In this document: positions 8,222 through 15,995 of the stretch, in pieces
How the letters are laid out: each line of letters begins with the position of its first letter
Numbering within the stretch: the stretch's first letter is position 1
Assembly (NCBI GenBank): GCA_030065615.1
Contig: JASJDR010000091.1
Span: 1 to 34,160, forward strand
Direction: 5' to 3'
Length of the DNA: 34,160 nucleotides
Origin: Xenococcus sp. MO_188.B8
Lineage (GTDB): Bacteria > Cyanobacteriota > Cyanobacteriia > Cyanobacteriales > Xenococcaceae
Program-made: the position numbers and the translations under genes
Notes under the pieces: generated by a model
The model's input: only the letters and a program-made list of their open reading frames with translations
Databases searched by the model: none
Told to the model about the DNA's origin: nothing

Positions 8222-9748
8222 ATGAAATTAGCTTATTGGATGTATGCTGGACCTGCTCATATTGGAACGCTACGAATTGCTAGTTCTTTTAAAAATGTCC
8301 ATGCTATTATGCATGCTCCCTTGGGAGATGATTATTTTAATGTGATGCGATCGATGTTGGAGCGGGAGAGAGATTTTACTCCTGTGACTGCTAGTGTAGT
8401 CGATCGCAAAGTTTTAGCTCGCGGTTCTCAAGAAAAGGTAATTGACAATATTACCCGCAAGGATCAGGAAGAAAATCCCGATCTGATTGTGCTAACTCCG
8501 ACTTGTACTTCGAGTATTTTGCAGGAAGATTTAGAGAATTTTGTCGAGCGTGCGCAAATGGATGCTAAAGGAGATGTCCTTTTAGCCGATGTTAATCATT
8601 ATCGAGTTAATGAATTACAAGCAGGCGATCGCACTTTAAGTCAAATCGTTGAATTTTATATCAATAAGGCGCGGAAAAAAGACGAACTACCCCAGGATAA
8701 AACGGAAAAGCCTTCGGTAAATATTATTGGGATTTCTACTCTGGGTTTTCACAATAATCACGACTGTACGGAACTCAAACGCCTGATGGCTGATTTGGGC
8801 ATCGAGATTAATGCGGTAATTCCCGACAAAGCATCGGTACATGACCTCAAAAATCTGCCCCGTGCTTGGTTTAATCTAGTTCCCTATCGTGAATTAGGTT
8901 TAATGACAGCAGAATATCTAGCGAAAGAATTTGACATGCCTTATGTGGATATTACGCCGATGGGTGTTGTGGAAACGGCGCGCTGTATTCGCAAGATTCA
9001 GGAGATCATTAACGCTCAAGGAGCAAATGTCGATTACGAAGAATATATTGAAAACCAAACTCTCTATGTCTCCCAAGCTGCTTGGTTCTCCCGTTCGATT
9101 GACTGTCAAAACCTGACTGGGAAAAAAGCTGTAGTTTTTGGTGATAGTACTCATGCGGTTGCCATGACCAAGATTTTGGCGCGGGAAATGGGGATTCACG
9201 TTGTTTTAGCGGGAACTTATTGTAAATATGATGCGGACTGGTTTAGAGAACAAGTAGCCGAATATTGCGACGAAATTCTAATCAGTGAAGATCACGGAGA
9301 AATTGGCGACGCGATCGCTCGTATCGAACCTGCTGCTATTTTCGGTACCCAAATGGAACGTCATGTGGGTAAACGGCTTAATATTCCCTGTGGCGTAATC
9401 GCAGCACCGATTCATATTCAAGATTTTCCTGTTGGCTATAAGCCTTTCTTGGGTTATGAAGGTACGAATCAAATGGCGGATCTCGTCTACAATTCCTTTA
9501 CTTTGGGAATGGAAGATCATCTCTTGGAAATCTTTGGTGGACATGATACGAAAGAAGTTATTACTAAAGGAATTTCTGCAGATTCTGATTTAAATTGGAC
9601 TAAAGAAGCCCAAGCGGAATTGAATAAAGTTCCTGGTTTTGTGCGCGGGAAAGTCAAACGCAATACGGAAAAATTTGCTAGAGAAAGAGGCTTTAGTGAA
9701 ATTTCTCTTGAGGTAATGTACGCAGCTAAAGAAGCTGTTGGAGCATAA
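8222..9748 (+). CDS. chlB: Light-independent protochlorophyllide reductase subunit B (ChlB)
   Basis: A 508-aa protein, full length for ChlB/BchB. With ChlN and the ChlL reductase it reduces protochlorophyllide to chlorophyllide without light, in the cytoplasm. [22 protein letters not shown] opens the protein. The cluster-ligating aspartate expected at position 36 (family knowledge from BchB structures) is present as D36 in APLGDDYF. The nitrogenase-like [13 protein letters not shown] block (about 92-104) and the C-terminal PCP-red-like end ([19 protein letters not shown]) are intact. AAGGAG at 8210-8215 precedes ATG 8222. chlN and chlL are not in the window, so chlB stands alone here, as it often does in cyanobacteria. 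Confidence 0.98.
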   Translation: MKLAYWMYAGPAHIGTLRIASSFKNVHAIMHAPLGDDYFNVMRSMLERERDFTPVTASVVDRKVLARGSQEKVIDNITRKDQEENPDLIVLTPTCTSSILQEDLENFVERAQMDAKGDVLLADVNHYRVNELQAGDRTLSQIVEFYINKARKKDELPQDKTEKPSVNIIGISTLGFHNNHDCTELKRLMADLGIEINAVIPDKASVHDLKNLPRAWFNLVPYRELGLMTAEYLAKEFDMPYVDITPMGVVETARCIRKIQEIINAQGANVDYEEYIENQTLYVSQAAWFSRSIDCQNLTGKKAVVFGDSTHAVAMTKILAREMGIHVVLAGTYCKYDADWFREQVAEYCDEILISEDHGEIGDAIARIEPAAIFGTQMERHVGKRLNIPCGVIAAPIHIQDFPVGYKPFLGYEGTNQMADLVYNSFTLGMEDHLLEIFGGHDTKEVITKGISADSDLNWTKEAQAELNKVPGFVRGKVKRNTEKFARERGFSEISLEVMYAAKEAVGA

Positions 9749-9754
9749 GGGATT

Positions 9755-9789
9755 GAGTAATGAGTAAGAAGTAAGGAGTAAGGAGTTTT
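9755..9789 (+). repeat. GAGTAAG heptad tandem repeat (5 units)
   Basis: GAGTAAT, GAGTAAG, AAGTAAG, GAGTAAG, GAGTTTT run head to tail immediately after chlB. It is a heptameric STRR-type repeat. Confidence 0.6.
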
Positions 9790-9828
9790 TATTTCTGACT
9801 GTTAACTTGATTCGGTTGATACATTTGA

Positions 9829-9872
9829 AAATGCGATCGCTAACTCTGTTTTTATGGAAGGCGATCGCTTTT
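9829..9872 (+). terminator. Terminator-like hairpin built from two HIP1 octamers
   Basis: GCGATCGC at 9833-9840 and again at 9861-9868 can pair across a 20-base loop, with flanking A and T runs (AAAAT before, TTTTA after). The self-complementary HIP1 octamers form the stem. It lies between chlB and the next + strand gene and may end chlB transcription. Confidence 0.45.
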
Positions 9873-9900
9873 ATTTATTTTGTTATTTTAATATGTAAAG

Positions 9901-10548
9901 ATGCGAATTCTTAGTGCTAATCTCTGGTGTTACAATCCTTGGCAAAAATCGGCGATTGCGAATTTATGGCAACTCAATGCTGACATTCTCATCTTCCAAG
10001 AAGTCAAACCAAATTTAGTTAATTGGCTCAGAGAATATGCTTCAAAAGAAAATTTTACTTTCATTGAAGTTGCGATAAATGAACAAATGACTCTTTGTAT
10101 GTTGAGTCGCTTTCCTGTTAGTAATAGTGAAATTATAGAGAGTAAAAATTTTGCCCAACGACCACAAATTAAAGTTGAACTCAATTCGGGAATAACGATT
10201 TTTAGTCTTCATCTAATGGCTCCGATTACTTTCAATAAATCTGCGCTTAGGAATCGGCAGCTTGAGCAGTTGGCTAAATTAATCAATCAGGAAACTAACC
10301 CTGTAATTGCGATCGGAGATTTTAATACTGATATTTCAGAATCTGTTTTTCAAAAATTGATGGCTGAGACTAATAATTGTTCTCATGGTAGAAATCATTT
10401 TCCTGGACGGAAATCTTGGTTGTCTGTATTGCCTCTTTTCTCGATCGACCATTTAATTTTTACTAAACATTTTCATCTGGAAAGTTTTGTGATGGGGGAA
10501 TTTAGTTGGTCAGATCATTTACCAATTATTGCCGATTTTAGACTGTAA
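9901..10548 (+). CDS. Endonuclease/exonuclease/phosphatase-fold protein
   Basis: A compact 215-aa EEP-superfamily hydrolase (DNase I/APE1/sphingomyelinase-like fold). The N-terminal SANLWCYN strand is followed by DILIFQEVKPN, whose glutamate is the metal ligand. IFSLHLMAP carries the His of the active site, IGDFNTDISE is the D-x-N motif, SIDHLIF follows, and the C-terminal SDHLPIIADF supplies the catalytic Asp-His pair. All catalytic motifs are present. There is no signal peptide. The substrate (DNA, phosphodiester or phospholipid) cannot be inferred from sequence alone. The gene stands alone, followed by a terminator-like region. Confidence 0.85.
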   Translation: MRILSANLWCYNPWQKSAIANLWQLNADILIFQEVKPNLVNWLREYASKENFTFIEVAINEQMTLCMLSRFPVSNSEIIESKNFAQRPQIKVELNSGITIFSLHLMAPITFNKSALRNRQLEQLAKLINQETNPVIAIGDFNTDISESVFQKLMAETNNCSHGRNHFPGRKSWLSVLPLFSIDHLIFTKHFHLESFVMGEFSWSDHLPIIADFRL

Positions 10549-10569
10549 CGTTAAATTTTTCTCTATTCT

Positions 10570-10641
10570 AAAAAGCGCCCGCTTACAGATCTCGGAGAAA
10601 TCGCCTTTCTTGAGATGAGATTACGCGATCGCTTTTTTATT
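10570..10641 (+). terminator. Structured terminator region downstream of the EEP gene
   Basis: AAAAAGCG (about 10570) pairs with CGCTTTTTT (about 10629-10637). Inside lies a second hairpin, ATCTC..AGAAA / TTTCTTGAGAT (about 10590-10618). The T-run at the 3' side fits Rho-independent termination. Confidence 0.45.
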
Positions 10642-10647
10642 TCAATA

Positions 10648-10721
10648 TTTATAATAAATCCAAATAGACTATTGCATTATGCTAATTCTTTGATAGCGTT
10701 TCTATTATTATGACTATTAAT
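10648..10721 (-). pseudogene. Decayed AbrB-Doc toxin-antitoxin junction (second copy)
   Basis: On the minus strand this reads SHNNRNAIKELA-stop, matching the C-terminus SRKYRNALKELA-stop of the intact antitoxin at 13074-13295. The TAATG overlap is preserved and is followed by MQ-stop-SIWIYYK, against MPEPIWVTEK of the intact Doc. A 20-bp stretch, 10674-10693, is identical to 13071-13090. The Doc start is killed by GAG to TAG at codon 3 and an upstream in-frame stop lies at 10722-10724. It is therefore a relic of a second toxin-antitoxin locus, on the far side of apeA and xisI and in the same orientation as the intact one. Confidence 0.75.
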
Positions 10722-10818
10722 TTACGTTTAATTTCTAATGACAAATTATAATAATCCAAGCTAATTTAGTAAAACTAATTACTAAGCTATATTAAATTTT
10801 TCAAAATACTCAACGCTT

Positions 10819-12219
10819 ATGAAACCTGTAAAACATGAAGGATATTGGTGGCTTCCATCTAATCCTAATAATAAAGTATTTGGTATTATGGAATTTTCAG
10901 GAAAAAGTGATGTTTTTCTTTCAATTTTAGGCACTTTTGTCCATAAAAGAATTATTGATACTTCAAATTATTATGAAATCATCTTAGGTACAACAAAAGA
11001 AGGAAAAGATATCAGTCTTTCAGGTTGTACTTGTATAAGTACTCACCTCCCTGGTCGAGGTATTACTCAGAAAAAATACAGAATCACTTCAGCATTTTTA
11101 GGAATTCATTATCAAACTATTGAAGAGATGAAGTTTTATAAAATTGTTGTACAGTATGATTATTTATCGTATTGGGTTTATTCAGGAATACCTAATTTTA
11201 TTAATCAATGGAATTCTCAACAACCCCTCAAAAATTTAAATAATCCTAAACTGGAAGCTAAGACAATACAAGGGAAAGTAGCTATAAGAGTATTTGTAGA
11301 AAATTTTCCAGATTGTTTAGGATACACTGAAAATAAACGTTCACAAATTACAATAGATGATATAGAACAAGATTTAGATATAAATGAATGGTATTTGAGT
11401 TATTTATTTCCTTTGCAAAATCTATTAACTTTAGCTACAAATCAAAAAAACTTAATTACTAGTATATCCGTATATTCTATTCATAGACCTGCTACGATTC
11501 GTGATCAAGAAATGCCTGTTCAATTAATTTCTGGAGTTATATCTCAAGATCAGCCAGAAGACAAAAAATCAGATAAAATGCTTTTTAATCTTAAATATAT
11601 AGAACCTCATTTTAGTCTTTGTCTTCAGAAATGGCTCAATATTAATGAAGAAATAAAAAATATTTGTGATATCTATTTTGGTCTTAAATATGCAGATTTT
11701 ATGTACGGAGAATTAAGATTTTTATCGATTGTACAAGCCCTTGAATCTTATCATCGAATTAAAATAGAAAATAATTGCAATTCCCTGTATAAGAAAGAAA
11801 GAAAATTACAACATCAACAAAAATTAGAAGAAATATACAATGCTACTCCTAAGAAACATGTTGATTGGCTAAAACAAAAGTTAGCTTTTAGTCATGAAAT
11901 AAGCTTTCAAAATAGAATTAAATATTTAACGTATAAACAGAAAAAAACTATCAGTCCTTTTGTAAAAGACAAAGATAAATTTTCTACAAAAGTTGGAAAT
12001 ACTCGTAACTACTATACTCACTACAATCAATCTCTTAAAAAGAAAGCCGCTACGGATGACGAGCTTTTTCGTTTGAGTCAAGTCTTAAATTTTTTACTAC
12101 AATCCTGTATATTAACCGAATTAGGATTTAGTTCTGAATTATGTGCATCATTAATCGCTGAAAATGCTGAATATCAATACTTGATTCGGGAGCTAAGCCG
12201 AGCCAATTTTGAATGGTGA
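10819..12219 (+). CDS. ApeA-like HEPN antiphage protein
   Basis: A 466-aa protein with the two-part layout of the ApeA family. An N-terminal beta-rich domain opens with HEGYWWLPSNPNNKVFGIMEF (ApeA_NTD1-like). A C-terminal all-alpha HEPN domain carries the RNase motif R396-N-Y-Y-T-H401 (R-x4-H) in VGNTRNYYTHYNQ. Family knowledge: ApeA proteins are single-gene defences in which a HEPN ribonuclease acts during phage infection. The trigger for this protein is unknown. The DNA is more AT-rich than neighbouring housekeeping genes, and the gene sits between two copies of an AbrB-Doc junction and opposite xisI, consistent with an acquired defence cassette. It has no signal peptide or membrane segment. 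Confidence 0.8.
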   Translation: MKPVKHEGYWWLPSNPNNKVFGIMEFSGKSDVFLSILGTFVHKRIIDTSNYYEIILGTTKEGKDISLSGCTCISTHLPGRGITQKKYRITSAFLGIHYQTIEEMKFYKIVVQYDYLSYWVYSGIPNFINQWNSQQPLKNLNNPKLEAKTIQGKVAIRVFVENFPDCLGYTENKRSQITIDDIEQDLDINEWYLSYLFPLQNLLTLATNQKNLITSISVYSIHRPATIRDQEMPVQLISGVISQDQPEDKKSDKMLFNLKYIEPHFSLCLQKWLNINEEIKNICDIYFGLKYADFMYGELRFLSIVQALESYHRIKIENNCNSLYKKERKLQHQQKLEEIYNATPKKHVDWLKQKLAFSHEISFQNRIKYLTYKQKKTISPFVKDKDKFSTKVGNTRNYYTHYNQSLKKKAATDDELFRLSQVLNFLLQSCILTELGFSSELCASLIAENAEYQYLIRELSRANFEW

Positions 12220-12257
12220 TTTCTACTATATATTAGTTTGATTGTAAATGCGATCGC

Positions 12258-12280
12258 TGATTTTTATTTAATAAAAATCA
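12258..12280. terminator. Bidirectional terminator between apeA and xisI
   Basis: TGATTTTTA (12258-12266) and TAAAAATCA (12272-12280) form a perfect 9-bp stem with a 5-base loop and A/T runs on both sides. It lies between two convergent genes and includes the xisI stop codon. A HIP1 octamer precedes it. Confidence 0.55.
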
Positions 12281-12613
12281 ACTTAGAGCAAAATCAGTAT
12301 ATTTTCTTCTTTTAGGCTGATGAAAACCTAAAACAATATCTTCTTTAGGAATACCTTCAGCTAATAAATCTAGAGCTATTCCATCTTCTGAACTATCGCT
12401 TTGTATCCAGATTTTTTTATCAATAATATCAATATGAATAATACAGGCATGAACCCTAACACCATCTTCCCATCCCGATGTAATCACTAAGTAACGGTTT
12501 TCATCTTTGCTAATAATTAATTCTGCTTTTAAATCTCCATAATGATAAGGAATAGCAGCATATTCTATTAGTATTTTTTCGATTATTTTTCGATAATTGG
12601 TTAATTTATCCAT
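12278..12613 (-). CDS. xisI: XisI-family protein (fdxN element excision controlling factor-like), orphan
   Basis: A 111-aa protein of the XisI family. The N-terminal helix LTNYRKIIEKILIEYA is followed by the beta strands LIISKDENRYLVITSGWEDGVRVHACIIHIDI. The family-typical WIQSDSSEDGIALDLLAEGIPKEDIVLGFHQPKRRKYTDFA ending is complete. XisI was named for its role with XisH and XisF in excision of the Anabaena fdxN element. Most cyanobacterial copies lie outside such elements as xisH-xisI pairs, and their role is uncertain. No xisH is beside it here, so this is an orphan. It is convergent with apeA and upstream of no other gene on its strand. Confidence 0.88.
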   Translation of the reverse strand: MDKLTNYRKIIEKILIEYAAIPYHYGDLKAELIISKDENRYLVITSGWEDGVRVHACIIHIDIIDKKIWIQSDSSEDGIALDLLAEGIPKEDIVLGFHQPKRRKYTDFALS

Positions 12614-12690
12614 TGGGTAATAACCTTAGACATAATTTCAATTAATGAATGCGATCTCTTTTTTTATTTCGACATTTAGATTAATAAATT

Positions 12691-13074
12691 TTAATTTACA
12701 CTGTTATTGCTTAACCACAAAGCGATCACTTCTTGAGTTTCTGTTCTCATTGCTAAACTTTCTATTTTGACAACCACTTCCATCTCTATAACTTCTAGCC
12801 AATAGTTGTTTAAACCAAGAAAAGTATACATAACCATAAAGGCAGTTCTTTTATTACCATCTATGAACGGGTGATTTTTGGCTAAACCATAACCATAAGC
12901 TGCGGCTAAATCGAAGATTGTCGGATTCCCATAAGCAAACAAATGTTTTGGTCTGGCTAAACTCGCGCCTAGTAAATTCTCATCTCTAATACCTGAAGTT
13001 CCGCCATGTTGCGCTAACTGATCTTCATGGATAGCTAATACTATTTTTTCTGTAACCCAAATAGGCTCTGGCAT
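12691..13074 (-). CDS. doc: Doc-type Fic toxin (death-on-curing)
   Basis: A 127-aa Fic/Doc-family protein, the usual size of Doc. The active-site motif is complete: H68-P-F-I-D-G-N-K-R76 in AKNHPFIDGNKRTAFM. Doc of phage P1 phosphorylates EF-Tu through this motif (family knowledge), halting translation. The GIRDENLLGASLARPKH block at about residues 28-44 is also typical. Its start codon overlaps the stop of the antitoxin gene as TAATG, so the pair is almost certainly translationally coupled. A decayed copy of the same junction lies at 10648-10721. Confidence 0.93.
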   Translation of the reverse strand: MPEPIWVTEKIVLAIHEDQLAQHGGTSGIRDENLLGASLARPKHLFAYGNPTIFDLAAAYGYGLAKNHPFIDGNKRTAFMVMYTFLGLNNYWLEVIEMEVVVKIESLAMRTETQEVIALWLSNNSVN

Positions 13075-13295
13075 TATGCTAATTCTTTGAGCGCATTTCT
13101 ATATTTGCGACTACCTTTTTTATAAATGGACATAGCTTTCTCAAATTCAGGATCGTATGCCGAGAGTTTTACGCCATCAGGGGTTTCTGTCACAAAAACT
13201 GTGTCTCCTTCGCCTACCCGCAGTTTCTCTAAAATTTCTTTGGGAATAGTTGCACCGAGAGAGTTCCCAACTTTACGGATTTTGATTTTATACAT
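13074..13295 (-). CDS. AbrB/MazE-type antitoxin of the Doc pair
   Basis: A protein of about 73 aa from ATG 13295 (MYKIKIRKVGNSLGA); an upstream in-frame ATG at 13319 would add eight residues. The swapped-hairpin AbrB/SpoVT DNA-binding domain is clear: IRKVGNSLGATIPKEILEKLRVGEGDTV, then PDGVKLSAYD. The C-terminal tail EKAMSIYKKGSRKYRNALKELA is the part expected to bind and block the toxin. It precedes doc with a one-base TAATG overlap. Such antitoxins usually autoregulate their promoter, here in the spacer beyond 13295. The pairing resembles PhlF/Phd-Doc logic but with an AbrB-fold antitoxin. Confidence 0.88.
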   Translation of the reverse strand: MYKIKIRKVGNSLGATIPKEILEKLRVGEGDTVFVTETPDGVKLSAYDPEFEKAMSIYKKGSRKYRNALKELA

Positions 13296-13520
13296 GATTT
13301 TATGGCTGAAGTAATACAAATATTATAACTTTAAATCTTGCTCTGGATTCCTCAATTTGGCAATTAGAATTAGTAAAACATTTAAAGGCTTCTAGATATC
13401 CTATAGACATGAACAAAGCTATTTAACGTGAATAATTATATCAATGTAAATGAGGGTACCTACAATATTTGCATATAATATTTCCAGTGACCAAAATGAT
13501 GGTTAAAAGTTGAATGATCA

Positions 13521-13874
13521 GTGAAAGTTCAAGATATCGATATACAAATAGATGAGATTAGACAATTTTGCCACAAATAGCAGATTATCGAATTTGCTTT
13601 GTTTGGTTCTGTATTACGCGATGATTTCAACCCAGACAGTGATATTGATATCCTAGTTAGCTTTGTCACGAATGCTAAACGTGGCTTATCCGAAATACTA
13701 CAAATGCAGGATTAGCTGCAAATTATCATCAAGCGCAGAGTAGACTTAATAGTTAAAACTGCGTTCAAATATATTGACAATTGGCTCAAACGTCAAAATA
13801 TTTTAGAATCAGCAAAAGTTGTTTATGCTTTGCAATTGCTGAATCTCTTAATCTTTTATCGATATCGCGAATGA
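13521..13874 (+). pseudogene. MNT-type minimal nucleotidyltransferase, broken by two TAG stops
   Basis: One frame from GTG 13521 to TGA 13872 reads a MntA-like nucleotidyltransferase. It contains IIEFALFGSVLRDDFNPDSDIDILVSF (G-S-x..D-x-D motif), then RRVDLIVKTAFKYIDN and LKRQNILESAKVVYA, typical of the C-terminal end. TAG stops interrupt it at 13578 (codon 20) and 13713 (codon 65, where relatives commonly have Glu or Gln). MNT proteins are usually antitoxins of HEPN toxins. No HEPN partner is readable in the 250 bp downstream, so the module is dead. Frame is otherwise intact, so decay is recent or the stops are single-base changes. Confidence 0.8.
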
Positions 13875-14116
13875 CATTAAACTTATTCTAAACTACACAG
13901 ATGGGATTAGTTTAAAAAATTATTTAATTGGTAAAAAAATCTTTCATGACAAACAGCATCACTCATTCCCTAATCTGAACTAAATTTCTCTCCTAATGTA
14001 ATACTATTTAGAGATTGGAGTTAACTTGAAGCCTCAACTAAAGATATAAACAAGACAAACTACCAAAAACTCTCGGGCAACTATTGGAGAAACCGTTCTA
14101 ACTTGGTCTGAACGAT
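13875..14116. other. Gene-free spacer upstream of an orphan terminator
   Basis: No protein-like frame is seen. It could encode a small RNA ending at the 14117-14160 hairpin, or be the remnant of the HEPN partner of the MNT relic; neither is supported by a recognisable sequence. Confidence 0.35.
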
Positions 14117-14160
14117 GCTGTTTTGGACTAGACAGAAAACGATTTGAAACAGCTTTTTTT
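14117..14160 (+). terminator. Intrinsic terminator without an obvious gene
   Basis: GCTGTTT (14117-14123) pairs with AAACAGC (14147-14153), followed directly by seven T. The loop contains a second possible stem, GTTTT/AAAAC. The only upstream + strand coding trace is the MNT relic. Confidence 0.5.
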
Positions 14161-14476
14161 CCTCTTTATTTTCTAATATAAACTTGGCTGTTTTATCTGC
14201 CATCGAGATCTTTTATTGATCTCAATTATTAATATAATTTTTTTGATTTTAAATAACAAGTAATTGCAATTAAAGTTCATATTTTTATGAGTAATCAATG
14301 CTTTAAATATTAAGAATATTTACTATTTATTAATATTTATTCAAACTTAACCTTCAGTATTAAGAAAAATTCAGATTTGTTTCGCGAGCATTAGTCAAGA
14401 AGTAAAAATGTATAACAATGTATTTTTTGAATTTGTGAAGTAATAATGGTGGCGAAACAGATAACGATTAGCTCTG

Positions 14477-15976
14477 ATGAAAAGAAAAATACTAAATTGG
14501 TCTTTGATCTTTGCTTGTATGGTAGTTCTTGGGTTTGGATTATTGACTAATCAACAGACTACTGGTACCACAGAGAATGCAAAGATCATTCATACGATAG
14601 AGCGTTTGAGTTTTGGTATCGCTCCAGGAGATCTTGAAAAAGTCAAGACTATAGGAATTGAAAATTATCTTCAATCTCAACTTAATCCTCAAGCGAGCGT
14701 AAAATCTGCTCCTTTAATAAATTATTTAGCACAGTTAGATACTATTCATAAAAGTTCTATTGAATTATTGAAGCATTTTTACCAATATAAGATCCGTAGT
14801 CAGCGGGGTAATGGCACAATTATCACGGAAAAAAAGAAGCAGCAACTACAAAAACAAAGAAGGCAATTTCAAACAAAAGTACTGCGAGATGCTCAATATG
14901 CTCATTTAATACAAGCAACCCTGTCTCCCAATCAATTACAAGAGGTAATGGTAGACTTTTGGTTCAATCATTTTAATGTTCGGGCAGGAAAAAAAATAGT
15001 TAGGTTTTGGTTAGCGGATTATGAAAAGGATCTTCGAGAACATGCTTTAGGAAATTTTCGCGATTTATTAGGAGTAACGGCTCATCATCCAGCAATGTTA
15101 ATGTATCTGGATAATGAGCTCAATACAGACCCTAACAGTGCTGCCGCTCGGGGAAACAAAAAGGGTCTTAATGAAAATTATGCTCGTGAACTTATGGAGC
15201 TACATACTTTGGGAGTTAATGGTGGTTACACTCAAGAAGATGTAATTGCTTTAGCAAAGATTTTTACAGGTTGGGGCGTAGATCGAACTGGTAATCATGG
15301 CGACGAAAATAATTTCCAATTTGATGAAAAACGACATAATTATCAAGATAAAACTTTTTTAGGACAGATTATTAAAGGCAGTGGACTTGATGAAGGGGAG
15401 CAAGCTCTGGATACCTTAGCAAATCATCCAGCGACTGCACGATTTATTAGTTACAAATTGGCACAATATTTTGTGGCGGATCAACCTCCAGAGAATTTAA
15501 TAGATAAGTTGGCTAACAAGTTTCTGGATAGTCAAGGGAATATTAAGGCAGTACTAAATGTTTTGTTTCACTCTGAAGAGTTTAACGATCCTCAGTATTA
15601 TGAGCAGAAGTTTAAAAATCCTTATCAGTATTTAGTGTCTTTAGTTAGAGTAAGCGGGATTACATCTCCTAATCTCAAACGAATCAACAGTATGCTTACC
15701 CAATTATCAATGCCGCTCTATAAGTGTCGAACTCCTGATGGATATAAAAATACTAAACAAGCTTGGTTAAATCCTGATGCAATGTTGCGACGAATCAGTT
15801 TTGCTACAGAAATTTCTCATGGGGCATTCAATAAAAAACAACCTGTGAAATCTCCACAACTGAAGGTTACTTTGGGCAATAATTTCTCTCAAACCACTAA
15901 AAATGCAGTCAAAAATAGTCCTCCTCGTTTACGTTCTGCCTTAATTTTAGGTAGTCCAGAAATGATGCACAAGTAA
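14477..15976 (+). CDS. DUF1800-domain exported protein
   Basis: A 499-aa protein with an N-terminal signal peptide or anchor (LIFACMVVLGFGLL, about residues 10-23), so it probably acts outside the cytoplasmic membrane. DUF1800 hallmarks are present: ERLSFGIAPGDLEKV near the start, MVDFWFNHFNVRAGK, the GLNENYARELMELHTLGVNGGYTQEDVIALA block and IFTGWG. The HPATARFISYKLAQYFVADQPP segment follows. The biochemical function of the family is unknown. The DUF1501 gene follows after 19 bp, the typical partnership of these two families, so they are probably co-transcribed and act together. The upstream spacer is AT-rich with no clear promoter. Confidence 0.88.
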   Translation: MKRKILNWSLIFACMVVLGFGLLTNQQTTGTTENAKIIHTIERLSFGIAPGDLEKVKTIGIENYLQSQLNPQASVKSAPLINYLAQLDTIHKSSIELLKHFYQYKIRSQRGNGTIITEKKKQQLQKQRRQFQTKVLRDAQYAHLIQATLSPNQLQEVMVDFWFNHFNVRAGKKIVRFWLADYEKDLREHALGNFRDLLGVTAHHPAMLMYLDNELNTDPNSAAARGNKKGLNENYARELMELHTLGVNGGYTQEDVIALAKIFTGWGVDRTGNHGDENNFQFDEKRHNYQDKTFLGQIIKGSGLDEGEQALDTLANHPATARFISYKLAQYFVADQPPENLIDKLANKFLDSQGNIKAVLNVLFHSEEFNDPQYYEQKFKNPYQYLVSLVRVSGITSPNLKRINSMLTQLSMPLYKCRTPDGYKNTKQAWLNPDAMLRRISFATEISHGAFNKKQPVKSPQLKVTLGNNFSQTTKNAVKNSPPRLRSALILGSPEMMHK

Positions 15977-15995
15977 TAAGTAATAGGTCGCAATA

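Noticed and set aside
8918..9544. Several open frames of 60-93 codons inside chlB on both strands
   Set aside because: They are shadows of the chlB reading frame.
9930..10184. 84-codon minus-strand open frame
   Set aside because: It is antisense to the EEP-fold gene whose catalytic motifs are clear.
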